Below, one piece after another: positions 48,533-57,998 of a stretch of DNA of 64,000 nt. The position numbers were made by a program, and so were the translations under genes. A model generated the notes under the pieces. That model did not search any database, was not told the DNA's origin, and was given only the letters and a program-made list of their open reading frames with translations. Every line of letters starts with the position of its first letter. The first letter of the stretch is position 1. Source of the DNA: Oscillibacter valericigenes Sjm18-20 (GTDB lineage Bacteria > Bacillota > Clostridia > Oscillospirales > Oscillospiraceae); assembly GCA_000283575.1 (NCBI GenBank), contig AP012044.1, positions 2,356,001 to 2,420,000 of the forward strand, read 5' to 3'.

Positions 48533-49570
48533 ATGGAGCAGGAACACAGGCGCCGCGTGCGCTATCAGGGCACCCACCCCCGGAGCTTCCGGGAAAAGTA
48601 CAAGGAGCTGGACCCAGAGAAATACCGCGCAGACGTGAAAAAAGTGCTCCAGAGTGGAAAAACGCCCGCCGGGATGCACGTTCCTATCATGGTGGAGGAG
48701 ATTCTGGACTTTTTGGATATCCGACCTGGGCAGACCGGCCTTGACGCGACTTTGGGCTACGGGGGGCATACCCGCAAAATGTTGGAGAAACTCCATGGGC
48801 AGGGGCATTTGTATGCCACCGACGTGGACCCCATCGAGTCCGAAAAGACCCGCGCCCGACTGGAAGCCGCGGATTATGGGCCGGATATTCTCACCATCCG
48901 CCGGATGAATTTTGCTCAACTGGATCAGGTAGCCCCCGGCGTTTTCTTCGACTTTGTTCTTGCGGACCTGGGCGTCTCCTCCATGCAGATCGACGATCCG
49001 GCGCGGGGCTTTACATTCAAATACGACGGCCCGTTGGACCTGCGGCTGGACCCGACTTCCGGCGTCACCGCCGCGGAGCGCCTGCGGGAACTGGACGAGG
49101 AGGAGCTTTCCGCCATGCTGGCGGAAAACTCCGACGAACCGTACGCCGACCGCATCGCCCGGGCCATTTGGGAGGTTCTCCGGCAGGGCGGGACGGTGGA
49201 CACCACTAAGCAGCTGGCCGGAATCATCGAGGGGACGCTCTCCTTTCTTCCCGCCGGAGAGCGAAAGGAAACGGTGAAAAAATCTTGCCAGCGGACGTTT
49301 CAGGCGCTGCGCATCGATGTGAACAGCGAGTTTGAATCGCTGTATAGCTTTCTTGAAAAGCTACCCGGCGTTTTGAAGCCCGGCGGACGAGCCGCCGTGC
49401 TGACCTTTCATTCCGGCGAGGACCGGCTGGTGAAAAAGGCATTCCGCCAGCATCTGCGGGAGGGAATTTACAGCGCGGTTGCCGAGGAGGTCACCCGCCC
49501 CTCCGCGGAGGAGTGCTTCCGAAATCCCCGGGCGCGGTCCACCAAGCTGCGATGGGCCATCCGGGCATAG
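48533..49570 (+). CDS. rsmH: 16S rRNA m4C1402 methyltransferase RsmH-type
   Basis: 345 residues from ATG 48533 with AAGGAG. SAM-binding LDATLGYGGHTRKML, VLADLGVSSMQIDDPARGF and FHSGEDRLVKKAF are RsmH (MraW) hallmarks; N-terminus is extended with a basic region by about 50 residues. It lies outside any division/wall cluster, next to a MazG-like gene, so it may be a second RsmH-type paralogue. Confidence 0.92.
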   Translation: MEQEHRRRVRYQGTHPRSFREKYKELDPEKYRADVKKVLQSGKTPAGMHVPIMVEEILDFLDIRPGQTGLDATLGYGGHTRKMLEKLHGQGHLYATDVDPIESEKTRARLEAADYGPDILTIRRMNFAQLDQVAPGVFFDFVLADLGVSSMQIDDPARGFTFKYDGPLDLRLDPTSGVTAAERLRELDEEELSAMLAENSDEPYADRIARAIWEVLRQGGTVDTTKQLAGIIEGTLSFLPAGERKETVKKSCQRTFQALRIDVNSEFESLYSFLEKLPGVLKPGGRAAVLTFHSGEDRLVKKAFRQHLREGIYSAVAEEVTRPSAEECFRNPRARSTKLRWAIRA

Positions 49571-49581
49571 GGGGGACGGAT

Positions 49582-49920
49582 ATGCTGAAAGACGAAACGA
49601 TCCGGCGGGTTTTAAAATTCCGGGACGACCGGGATTGGCGGCAGTTCCATACGCCCAAGGATCTGGCCATCTCCCTGAATCTGGAGGCCGCGGAGCTGCT
49701 GGAGATTTTTCAGTGGAGCGGTGCAGACCTGGAGTGTCGAGACAAAGCAGATAAGCTCCGTGAGGAGCTGGCAGACGTACTGAGCTGCTGCATTTTGATG
49801 GCGGATGTCTGCGGACTGGACCTGGACGAGATCGTAAACGAAAAGGTCACGAAGAATGCAGTTAAATACCCTGTGGAGAAAGCGCGGGGAAACGCGGCGA
49901 AATACACGGAACTGCACTGA
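49582..49920 (+). CDS. MazG-like nucleotide pyrophosphohydrolase
   Basis: 112 residues. LNLEAAELLEIFQWSG and LREELADVLSCCILMADV form the MazG metal-binding ExxE / ExxD helices; short, single-domain, as in stand-alone house-cleaning dNTP pyrophosphohydrolases. ATG 49582 preceded by GGGGGG; 12 bases after rsmH, so probably cotranscribed. Confidence 0.9.
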   Translation: MLKDETIRRVLKFRDDRDWRQFHTPKDLAISLNLEAAELLEIFQWSGADLECRDKADKLREELADVLSCCILMADVCGLDLDEIVNEKVTKNAVKYPVEKARGNAAKYTELH

Positions 49921-49923
49921 GGC

Positions 49924-51161
49924 ATGAACGATTTGAACGAAAAAGCGGACAAGTATACAATTCTCAATCAGTATCTCGGCCACAGCTGCTTCCGCCCCGG
50001 GCAGGAGCTTTTGATTGACGGCATCCTCGCCGGGCGGGACTGTCTGGGCATCATGCCTACCGGCGGCGGAAAATCCCTGTGCTATCAAGTCCCCGCATTG
50101 TTGCTGCCCGGAATCACGGTGTGATCTCCCCTTTAATCTCCCTGATGGAGGATCATGTGTCCACCCTGCGGGAGGCGGGTGTGGACGCGGCGTATCTCAA
50201 CAGCTCCATGGAGCCAGAGGAGTTTCAGCAGGCATATCGGGGCATCCGCCACCACGCCTACAAGCTTTGTCCGCAGCCCCGGAGCGGCTGACCGGAGAGG
50301 GCTTTGCGGCGCTGATGCGGGAAACGGATATCTCTCTTATAGCGGTGGATGAGGTGCACTGCCTTTCCCAGTGGGGACAGGATTTTCGGCCCAACTACCT
50401 GGAAATCGCGGAGTTTGTGGAGAGTCTCCCCCGCCGGCCCGTGCTGGCAGCATTTACCGCCACAGCTACCGCCCAGGTCCAAACGGATATCGTCCGTCTG
50501 CTGAGTCTTCGGAACCCGGCTGTCGCCGTTACAGGATTTGATCGGCCTAATCTCTTTTTCGACGTACTCCGTCCCAAAAACAAGCTGTCCACCCTGATCT
50601 CCCTAGTGGCGGAACATACCGGCAAAAGCGGCATCGTCTACTGCACCACCCGCGCCAAAGCAGAGCAGGTATGCCAGGCGCTGAACAGCCGCGGCATTCC
50701 CGCCACCCGATACCATGCCAGACTCTCCGATGATGAGCGACGGCGGAATCAGGACGACTTTCAGTTCGACCGGAAAACCGTCATGGCGGCCACCAACGCC
50801 TTCGGCATGGGCATCGACAAATCCAACGTTGGGTTCGTGATCCACTATAATCGGATTGCCTCCGGGGGTACATTTTAAGCTACTTTGGTCAGACTCATGC
50901 GGACACCTGTGGAAACTGCGGAAACTGCCGCCGTGCCTTTGTTCGGACGGACATTACAGTACCGGCCCAGATGATTCCTTCGTTCAGCGGGTAAAGGACG
51001 CTCTAGGGTATGAGACGGGTACCGCTCTCATCCTCAAGGTTCTGCGGAGCAGCCGGGACCAGCGGGTGCTCCAGCTGGGGCTGGATCAGCTCTCCACCTA
51101 TGGCCTGATGAGCCGCCTGTCTCAGGAGACCGTGCGGGTCTATATCAAATATCTGGAGTAA
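49924..51161 (+). pseudogene. Decayed recQ (ATP-dependent DNA helicase)
   Basis: Start MNDLNEKADKYTILNQYLGH and Walker A IMPTGGGKSLCYQVP are intact, then one base is missing at about 50120 (GITV followed by a stop instead of VISPLISL), another at about 50275 before APERLTGEG, and after GIDKSNVGFVIHYN the helicase C-lobe is interrupted by a deletion; the zinc/RQC remnants CGNCGNC (about 50920) and VLRSSRDQRVLQLGLDQLST (about 51065) lie in other frames. DEVH box is readable in the second segment. Three independent lesions make it non-functional. Confidence 0.9.
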
Positions 51162-51222
51162 GATGAAGAGGCGTTACAAAATACACTTGTCCGGTTTTAC
51201 CGGGCGGTTGGGAGGAAATGAA

Positions 51223-51837
51223 GTGAATAGTTTTTTTAAAAGCATTAAGACAAACTCACTGGTTAACGCCGTTATTTACGCGGTTCTGGGACTTGTGCTG
51301 ATCCTCTGGCCCGTCACCTCGGCCAGTATGCTGTGCCTGGCGCTGGGCGCGGTTTTGCTGATATGTGGAGTCATCGACGTGATTTTATTTCTCAGCCATC
51401 GGGACGGTAGCCTGTATTCCGGCGGCATGCTGGTGCTGGGCATTATTCTGGCGGCGCTGGGCGTGTGGATTATCGCCAGCCCTCAGCTTGTGGCCGTACT
51501 GGTACCACGGGTGATCGGCATTCTCATCTGCATCCACGGCGCAGGTGATCTCGGGGACGCCGTCACGCTGCACCAGGCCAATCATCCACGCTGGACTGCG
51601 GCGCTGATTTTGGGTCTTGTGACGCTGGCGCTGGGCGCGGTTCTGGTATTTTACTCCTTCACCGTCCTGTCCACCATTGTGCGGATTATCGGCTTTTTCC
51701 TGCTGTACGACGGGGTATCCGATATCTGGATCACCGGGCAGGTCAACAAGTCCGTGAAGCAAGCAGCAAAGGACGCCGAAGCTCAGACAAACGCGGTGGA
51801 TGCAGATTTCACCGACGAATCCAAGCCGAAAGAATAA
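51223..51837 (+). CDS. DUF308 (HdeD-like) membrane protein
   Basis: 204 residues from GTG 51223 (GGGAGG upstream). Six hydrophobic segments between about 15 and 175, including AVIYAVLGLVLILWPVTSA and VIGILICIHGAGDLGDA, then a short charged tail. DUF308/HdeD family membrane proteins are linked to acid or general stress in some bacteria; role here unknown. Confidence 0.85.
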   Translation: MNSFFKSIKTNSLVNAVIYAVLGLVLILWPVTSASMLCLALGAVLLICGVIDVILFLSHRDGSLYSGGMLVLGIILAALGVWIIASPQLVAVLVPRVIGILICIHGAGDLGDAVTLHQANHPRWTAALILGLVTLALGAVLVFYSFTVLSTIVRIIGFFLLYDGVSDIWITGQVNKSVKQAAKDAEAQTNAVDADFTDESKPKE

Positions 51838-51845
51838 GAACAAAT

Positions 51846-51880
51846 AAAGAGACGACCGGTTAGCCGCCGGTCGTCTCTTT
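51846..51880. terminator. Bidirectional terminator
   Basis: Perfect 14-bp stem AAAGAGACGACCGG / CCGGTCGTCTCTTT with 7-base loop between the convergent DUF308 and dipeptidase genes; A-rich before and T-rich after. Confidence 0.92.
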
Positions 51881-51896
51881 AGCTGAGAAGCTTTGC

Positions 51897-53336
51897 TTAT
51901 CTGGACCGCTTCAGCACTTCCACCACGAATTTCCACATCCGCTGCGTAGAGGCGATGCTCAGCCGCTCCCGCGGGGTATGAATCTCAGTCAGGTCCGGGC
52001 CGATGGAAACGCAGTCCAGCCCCGGCATCTTGCCGGAGAACAAACCGCACTCCACGCCCGCGTGAATAGCCTCGATCTTCGGAGCCTTGCCATACTGGTC
52101 CTTGTAAACCTCCACCATCAGATCCCGCAGTGGGGACTCCTCACGGTATTCCCAGGCGCCGTACTCGCCGGAGACCTCCGTCTTTCCTCCCAGCTGCCTG
52201 GCAAGGCAGGCCAGACGTGCCTTCAGCATTTCCTTCTGGCTGCCCACGCTGCTGCGCACGCAGAACGAAGCCGCCATGAAATTCTCCTGGGTCGTGAGAA
52301 CACCCAGGTTCAAAGAGGTCTGCACCAGCCCGGCGATATCGGCGCTCATGGCCTGTATACCGTTGGGGGCGCAGCTTAGGAAGCACAGGCAGCGAGCGGT
52401 GGAATCCGCGTCCATGGGAGAATCGGCCACCTTGCCGGAGGCCACCGTCAAAGTCACGTCCTTGTCCGTGACGCGGTACTCGTTTCTCAGCGCCGCATCC
52501 AGCTGCTCCGCGGCATCGCGGGCCTTCTGCTCATCGGCAACCAGCACAGCAGCCGTCGTCTCCCGGGGAATGGCGTTGTCCTTCAACCCGCCGTTCACCG
52601 CCACCAATCGCAGCTCGGTCACCTGACTAATGGCCAGCAGCGCGCGGCCCATCAGCAGATTGGAGTTGCCCTTGCCCTTGTCGATCTCCTGTCCTGAGTG
52701 CCCGCCGATCAAGCCGCTCACCGTAACGGTGAGTGGTGCGCCGGCAAAGTCGCTCCGCCGGACGGGGAGCGTGCACTTGGTCATATTGCCTCCCGCGCAG
52801 CTGACGGTGAAGATGCCCTCAGCCTCGGAGTCCAGATTCAGAAATTTGCGACCCTTCAGCGGCGATACATCCATCGCCACCGCACCCAGCATCCCGATCT
52901 CCTCGTCCACGGTAAATACCGCCTCAATCCGGGGATGGGCCAAATCATCTGCGTCCAGAACCGCCATGGCCATGGCCACGGCAATGCCGTCGTCACCGCC
53001 CAGAGTGGTGCCCTTCGCCAAAACCAGATCGCCGTCCACATCCAGATCCAGCCCTTCCTTCGTCATGTCCTTGGCACACTCGGGGACCTTTTCGCAGACC
53101 ATGTCCAGATGGCCCTGTAGAATAACCGGATCCGCCTTCTCATATCCGGCGGTGGCTTCCTTGATGATGATGATATTGTTCGTCGCATCCTGATGGTATT
53201 CAAGGCCTCGCTTTTTTGCAAAGTCCGCGCACCAGTCGCTGACCGCCTTGGTGTTTCCGGAGCCATGCGGAATCGCGCACATCTCCTCAAAGAATTGGAA
53301 AACCTTCTTCGGCTCCAGTTGATCCAAAACTGCCAT
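51897..53336 (-). CDS. pepD: Aminoacyl-histidine dipeptidase, PepD-type (M20)
   Basis: 479 residues from ATG 53336. Metal ligands in VILQGHLDMVCE, LAKGTTLGGDDGIAVAMAM (metal-bridging Asp) and VFTVDEEIGMLGA (catalytic Glu); a lid domain with SGLIGGHSGQEIDKGKGN. Cytosolic di-zinc dipeptidase with broad specificity. Separate operon pointing left, AAAGGAA ribosome site. Confidence 0.93.
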   Translation of the reverse strand: MAVLDQLEPKKVFQFFEEMCAIPHGSGNTKAVSDWCADFAKKRGLEYHQDATNNIIIIKEATAGYEKADPVILQGHLDMVCEKVPECAKDMTKEGLDLDVDGDLVLAKGTTLGGDDGIAVAMAMAVLDADDLAHPRIEAVFTVDEEIGMLGAVAMDVSPLKGRKFLNLDSEAEGIFTVSCAGGNMTKCTLPVRRSDFAGAPLTVTVSGLIGGHSGQEIDKGKGNSNLLMGRALLAISQVTELRLVAVNGGLKDNAIPRETTAAVLVADEQKARDAAEQLDAALRNEYRVTDKDVTLTVASGKVADSPMDADSTARCLCFLSCAPNGIQAMSADIAGLVQTSLNLGVLTTQENFMAASFCVRSSVGSQKEMLKARLACLARQLGGKTEVSGEYGAWEYREESPLRDLMVEVYKDQYGKAPKIEAIHAGVECGLFSGKMPGLDCVSIGPDLTEIHTPRERLSIASTQRMWKFVVEVLKRSR

Positions 53337-53454
53337 AAAAGAACCATTCCTTTCATATTTTTCACTGGCTTTCATCTACCGCGTCAACGGTGGGAAAACC
53401 ACACTTTTAAAATGCACTTAAACGTACTCCGAGCCTTTCGCTCCAATCACTCGT

Positions 53455-53799
53455 TCACCGTCTCAGGCGGTAGCGTCCCTTGTCCGCAGACTCAATATAC
53501 TGCTGTGTCAGAAGAAACTCCGTCAGCTGTTTGGTAAACTTTCGCGGGTCCTGCACCGCTGCGCGGCGCTTGGACCAAAATTGACTTGCCTGTACGCCCG
53601 CCACAACAGACGCCATCTCCCTTTCGGAGATTGTCCCGTTCTTTTTAAGATACCGCATCACCTTGCTGCCGCATTTGTTCAGCAGCATCCGCTGGAGCTC
53701 CTCTCCCTGCGTCATGGACTTTTTCAGTCCCCACGCATAGAGAATGGCCCCGGCAATCGCAAACAGGACAATGCCCAGCGCGATCATACCCTTGCTCAT
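53455..53799 (-). CDS. Small membrane protein with winged-helix-like tail
   Basis: 114 residues. One N-terminal membrane helix (ALGIVLFAIAGAILYAWGL), then a helical/basic domain (MRYLKKNGTISEREMASVVAG, KQLTEFLLTQQYIESADKGRY) reminiscent of a winged helix. ATG overlaps the end of the PqqD-like gene, so the two are a coupled pair. Family not recognised. Confidence 0.7.
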   Translation of the reverse strand: MSKGMIALGIVLFAIAGAILYAWGLKKSMTQGEELQRMLLNKCGSKVMRYLKKNGTISEREMASVVAGVQASQFWSKRRAAVQDPRKFTKQLTEFLLTQQYIESADKGRYRLRR

Positions 53800-54155
53800 T
53801 GCCGTGCCCTATCCCTTCCCCGGAACAAAATGAAATCATTGTTCCGCAGGATCTGGACATACTTCACCAACCGGTCGTACAGCGGCTCGGCCTCTTTGCC
53901 GAACTGTGCCTTCATTTGTTTCGCCAGCTCTCCCACGGTCCGCTTCCCGTCGATCTGCTTCCAGAGGAAGCTGCCGTATCCGTCCAGATCAATGTTGCTG
54001 ACCCGGGGAACATGGAAAAACTTCTGGGCGACCTTCGCGTAGAAGCCCCGGTGGATCATATGGATGGTGACAATGCCGTCCTTCTCCTCCCAACTGTTTT
54101 TGGGATTGGTCACAGGCACGTAATCCAGATAGTTTTCCGATTTCGTTTTTGCCAT
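53796..54155 (-). CDS. PqqD-family protein
   Basis: 119 residues from ATG 54155. YGSFLWKQIDGKRTVGELAKQM and ILRNNDFILF match the PqqD fold, the peptide-binding (RRE) domain of RiPP pathways, here with no precursor peptide or radical SAM partner nearby. Coupled to the small membrane protein. Stand-alone PqqD-like genes are common in Clostridia; function unknown. Confidence 0.8.
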   Translation of the reverse strand: MAKTKSENYLDYVPVTNPKNSWEEKDGIVTIHMIHRGFYAKVAQKFFHVPRVSNIDLDGYGSFLWKQIDGKRTVGELAKQMKAQFGKEAEPLYDRLVKYVQILRNNDFILFRGRDRARQ

Positions 54156-54180
54156 GCGCATCGCTCCTGTTTGCCCAAAT

Positions 54181-54210
54181 CGGGCTGTATACGGTGAAGT
54201 ATACAGCCCG
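54181..54210. terminator. Hairpin between PqqD-like and OPT genes
   Basis: Perfect 12-bp stem CGGGCTGTATAC / GTATACAGCCCG with 6-base loop, followed on the plus strand by GTGGGGTTTTT. Ends or attenuates the OPT transcript on the minus strand. Confidence 0.7.
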
Positions 54211-54246
54211 GTGGGGTTTTTCTCAAGATGTATTTTGTCTCCTGCT

Positions 54247-56157
54247 TTACTTGCCGGCCTTTTCCGCAGCCCTTACACCCCTCTTGGCATAGACGTAGAT
54301 GGTGTAGAGGATGACGGCGAAGCAGACCAGACCGCCGATTCTGCCGATGCTGAACACCCCGGAGACATCCACGTCCAAGCGCGCCACGGCGAACACCGCA
54401 AGAAGGATACCCACGATGCCCTCGCCCGCGATCAGGCCGGAGGTGTAGAGCACACCGGACTGGACCGCGTCGTTCTTGGCTTTCTCATTGGTATACTTGC
54501 GCTTCTCCATGTACCACCGCAGCAGGCCGCCGGCCATGATGGGGGTGGACAGGTAAATGGGCAGGTACAAGCCGATGGCGAAGGGCAGCACAGGGATGCC
54601 CAACACCTTGACCACGATGGCAATGAACACACCTGTGAACACCAGCGTCCAGGGCAGGTTGCCGCCCATGACGCCCTCCACCACCATCTTCATCAACATT
54701 GCCTGAGGCGCAGGCAATTCATGGCTACCGTAGCCCCAGGCAGCACTCAGCAGATACATAATGGCGCCGATGGCGATGGCAGAGACGATACAGCCGATGA
54801 TCTCGCCGATCTGCTGCTTTTTGGGAGTCGCGCCCACCAGGAAGCCGGTCTTCAGATCCTGCGAGGTATCGCCCGCAATCGCCGCGATAACGCAGATGAC
54901 GCCGCCGATGGTGATGGCCGCGACCATGCCCTGAGGGCCGACCTGACCGGTGGCCCTGAGCAGCAGGGTGGAGATCAGCAGCGTTGCAATCGCCATACCG
55001 GAGACGGGGTTGTTGGAAGAACCGATCAAACCCACCATGCGGGAGGAAACGGTTGCGAAGAAGAAGCCGAAAATCACCACGAGAATGGCCCCAAACAGGT
55101 TCAGGGGAATCGTGGGAATCAGCCACAGGGCCACGGCCATGACGGCCACGCCGATCATCAGGAACTTCATGGACAGGTCCTGCTCCGTGCGCAGGGTGGA
55201 AGCGCCGTTCTTGCCATATCCGCCGATGGCGTCCTTAAAAGTGCGCACGATCAGGGGCATGGAGCTGATGAGGCTCATGATGCCGCCCGCCAGCACTGCG
55301 CCGGCGCCGATGTAGCGGATGAACTTGCTCCACACGGCGTCCGGGCCACCCTCCACCAGTAGGGCGCTCACCGTCTTGTCAGCCGGGAACATAACGACAT
55401 CACCGCCGAACAGGGCGATGAGCGGCATCAGGATAAACCATGCCGTCACGCCGCCGGCGAACAGATACGAGGAGACCTTGACGCCGCAGATGTAACCCAC
55501 ACCGGCCAAAGCGGGCAGCACGTCCATGCCGATCCCCGCGCCCTTGTAGCCGGGAATCTGATAGGCCACCTCGCTGGGGAACACCTTCAGACCGTCGGCG
55601 ATGAATTTGTACACCGCCGCAATGCCAAGACCCGCGAACACGGTGGACGCCTTCGCACCGCCCTCCTCACCGGCGATCAGAACCTCGGCGCAGGCCTGCC
55701 CCTCGGGATACGCCAGCGTACCATGTTCCTTCACGATCAGGGCGGAGCGCAGGGGCACCATGAACAGCACACCCAAAATGCCGCCCACCAGAGCAATGAG
55801 GCCGATTTCAAGGAGGGAGGGCGCATCGCACACGCCATCGTCGGCCCACATGAACAGAGCCGGAAGGGTGAAGATCGCGCCCGCAGCCACGGACTCGCCA
55901 GCGGAGCCGATGGTTTGGACCATGTTGTTTTCCAGAATCGAGTCACGCTTGAGGATAAATCGGATAATTCCCATAGACAGCACCGCCGCCGGAATGGAAG
56001 CGGAAACCGTCATGCCCACGCGCAGTCCCAGATACGCGTTGGCACCGCCAAAGACAACGGCCAAAATTGCGCCGAGAACTACTGATACCACAGTAAACTC
56101 GGGCATGACTTTGTCCGCCGGGACATAAGGTTGGTATTTGTTTTCTTCCTTTAACAC
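54247..56157 (-). CDS. OPT-family oligopeptide transporter
   Basis: 636 residues with about 15 hydrophobic segments. Motifs NAYLGLRVGMTVSASIPAAV at the N-terminus and FGFFFATVSSRMVGLIGSSNNPVSGMAIA (in part) belong to the OPT family, which imports oligopeptides or metal chelates with protons. The best start is ATG 56157; its promoter is at 56234-56262. Possibly works with the dipeptidase, inference. Confidence 0.92.
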   Translation of the reverse strand: MLKEENKYQPYVPADKVMPEFTVVSVVLGAILAVVFGGANAYLGLRVGMTVSASIPAAVLSMGIIRFILKRDSILENNMVQTIGSAGESVAAGAIFTLPALFMWADDGVCDAPSLLEIGLIALVGGILGVLFMVPLRSALIVKEHGTLAYPEGQACAEVLIAGEEGGAKASTVFAGLGIAAVYKFIADGLKVFPSEVAYQIPGYKGAGIGMDVLPALAGVGYICGVKVSSYLFAGGVTAWFILMPLIALFGGDVVMFPADKTVSALLVEGGPDAVWSKFIRYIGAGAVLAGGIMSLISSMPLIVRTFKDAIGGYGKNGASTLRTEQDLSMKFLMIGVAVMAVALWLIPTIPLNLFGAILVVIFGFFFATVSSRMVGLIGSSNNPVSGMAIATLLISTLLLRATGQVGPQGMVAAITIGGVICVIAAIAGDTSQDLKTGFLVGATPKKQQIGEIIGCIVSAIAIGAIMYLLSAAWGYGSHELPAPQAMLMKMVVEGVMGGNLPWTLVFTGVFIAIVVKVLGIPVLPFAIGLYLPIYLSTPIMAGGLLRWYMEKRKYTNEKAKNDAVQSGVLYTSGLIAGEGIVGILLAVFAVARLDVDVSGVFSIGRIGGLVCFAVILYTIYVYAKRGVRAAEKAGK

Positions 56158-56233
56158 GAATTTTCCCCTCTTTCACTTTTATGATTTAGCGCTTCACAGA
56201 ATCGTACACGGTCCATGTACATTCTGCACACTT

Positions 56234-56262
56234 ATTGTATACGTGTCAAAATTATTCGTCAA
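56234..56262 (-). promoter_or_regulatory. Promoter of the OPT transporter gene
   Basis: On the minus strand TTGACG (56262-56257), 17-bp spacer, TACAAT (56239-56234). Confidence 0.75.
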
Positions 56263-56512
56263 GACATTCAGGGGGTCTCCGGGTTTTTCTTGGTTTTGCT
56301 TAAAAAAATATGGAAAATTTGTAAACTACATCAAAACTATTTAAAATTCAGAGATTTTTCAGGTCAATTTTGTGAAAAACGTCCAAACGAAACCGCTTTT
56401 TCCCCCTCTGTGTCAAGGTACCTGCGGTGTGCCGCCGCGTTAAAAGTTTTTTGCTTTTTTCCCAGCTGTCATGGGCCGCCCGAGATATCCGCTGATTTCG
56501 TGCAAAGAGACA

Positions 56513-56542
56513 TTGCCCCACTCCCTGGTCCTGTGGTACAAT
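56513..56542 (+). promoter_or_regulatory. Promoter of the malic enzyme gene
   Basis: TTGCCC (56513-56518), 18-bp spacer, TACAAT (56537-56542), about 170 bases upstream of the ATG; the long leader has a GC-rich hairpin. Confidence 0.6.
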
Positions 56543-56710
56543 AGCCCAAGAACGTTTTTATGGCACATGCTATATCAGCAGGTTCCATCCGTAAAGCGGG
56601 AAGCCGTGCGCCATTGCGCAAAGGCGGCGACCCCCGTCCCTGCGGGCCGCCGCAAATCAAACACGTCAAATACCCGCGTCCATTCGGCGGCGCGGTAAGG
56701 AGGAAGCACC

Positions 56711-57886
56711 ATGGATTACGCAAAAGAGTCCCTGCGTCTGCACGGGGAGTGGAAGGGCAAAATCGAGGTGGTGGCCACGGTACCGGTGTCCACCAGGGAC
56801 GATCTGAGTCTGGCCTATACCCCCGGCGTGGCGCAGCCCTGTCTGGAAATTCAGAAGGATGTAAACAAGAGCTACGACCTGACCCGCCGCCATAACCTGT
56901 GCCTGGTGGTCACCGACGGCAGCGCCGTTCTGGGGCTGGGCGACATCGGCCCGGAGGCAGGCATGCCCGTGATGGAGGGAAAATGCGTGTTGTTCAAGGC
57001 CTTTGGAGGTGTAGATGCTTTCCCGCTATGCATCAAGAGCAAGAACGTGGACGAAATCGTCAACACCATCTATCTGATCTCCGGCAGCTTTGGAGGTGTG
57101 AACCTGGAGGATATTGCCGCTCCCCGGTGCTTTGAGATCGAGCGGAAGCTGAAGGAAAAATGCGACATCCCTATCTTCCACGACGATCAGCACGGCACGG
57201 CCGTCATCACTTTGGCAGGTCTTCAAAACGCGCTGAAGGTGGTGGACAAGCAACTGGAGAACGTCAAAATCACCGTCAACGGCGCAGGTGCCGCAGCCAT
57301 AGCCATAACAAAGCTTCTTCTCTCCGCAGGCGCGAGGGACGTGACTCTCTGCGACCGCACGGGAATCGTATATAAAGGCCGGGAGACGGGCATGAACTGG
57401 ATCAAAACAGAGATGGCGGAGGTCACAAACCCCCGCGGTCTGAAGGGTTCCCTGCCGGATGCCATGCAGGGCGCGGATGTGTTTATCGGCGTATCCGCTC
57501 CCGGCTGTGTCTCTCAGGACATGGTCCGCTCCATGGCAAAAGACCCCATTCTGTTTGCCTGCGCCAACCCCACACCGGAGATTTTCCCCGACGAGGCGAA
57601 GTCCGCCGGGGCACGGGTGGTCTCCACCGGCCGCAGCGACTATCCCAACCAGATCAATAACGTTCTGGCCTTCCCCGGCATCTTCCGGGGCGTGTTCGAC
57701 GTCCGGGCCAGCGATATCAACGAGGAGATGAAGGTAGCCGCCGCTCAGGCGCTGGCGGGCCTGATCTCCGATGATGAGCTGAATGAGGACTACATTATTC
57801 CCGCCGCTTTCGACCCCCGGGTGGGTCCGACGGTTGCCAAAGCTGTGGCGGAGGCGGCGCGGCGGACCGGCGTTGCACGCATCTGA
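56711..57886 (+). CDS. NAD(P)-dependent malic enzyme
   Basis: 391 residues, the short bacterial form. [33 protein letters not shown], the metal-site [16 protein letters not shown] and the Rossmann [15 protein letters not shown] are all present. Oxidatively decarboxylates malate to pyruvate. TAAGGAGGA ribosome site. Single-gene unit ended by a strong terminator. Confidence 0.95.
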   Translation: MDYAKESLRLHGEWKGKIEVVATVPVSTRDDLSLAYTPGVAQPCLEIQKDVNKSYDLTRRHNLCLVVTDGSAVLGLGDIGPEAGMPVMEGKCVLFKAFGGVDAFPLCIKSKNVDEIVNTIYLISGSFGGVNLEDIAAPRCFEIERKLKEKCDIPIFHDDQHGTAVITLAGLQNALKVVDKQLENVKITVNGAGAAAIAITKLLLSAGARDVTLCDRTGIVYKGRETGMNWIKTEMAEVTNPRGLKGSLPDAMQGADVFIGVSAPGCVSQDMVRSMAKDPILFACANPTPEIFPDEAKSAGARVVSTGRSDYPNQINNVLAFPGIFRGVFDVRASDINEEMKVAAAQALAGLISDDELNEDYIIPAAFDPRVGPTVAKAVAEAARRTGVARI

Positions 57887-57902
57887 TCCGTTCGCACATC
57901 AT

Positions 57903-57936
57903 AAAACCGGGAGAGGCAGTCGCCTCTCCCGGTTTT
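57903..57936. terminator. Bidirectional terminator after malic enzyme
   Basis: Perfect 15-bp stem AAAACCGGGAGAGGC / GCCTCTCCCGGTTTT, 4-base loop, between convergent malic enzyme and aminotransferase genes. Confidence 0.95.
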
Positions 57937-57998
57937 CAAATTTTCCGATTCGTGCGGAGAAATCCGCAAATATGTGGTACCGGCTTTTCCGGCTTCGA

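Larger units (their letters stand above)
56158..56710. other. Divergent intergenic region between OPT and malic enzyme genes
   Basis: 553 bases, AT-rich up to about 56450. It contains the leftward OPT promoter, the rightward malic enzyme promoter and, from 56600 to 56670, a GC-rich stretch with a GGCGGC / GCCGCC hairpin in the malic enzyme leader. No gene, small ORF or known riboswitch is recognised. Confidence 0.65.

Noticed and set aside
54154..55362. 402-codon open frame opposite the OPT transporter
   Set aside because: His/Asp/Gly/Gln-rich antisense shadow, no domain and no ribosome site.
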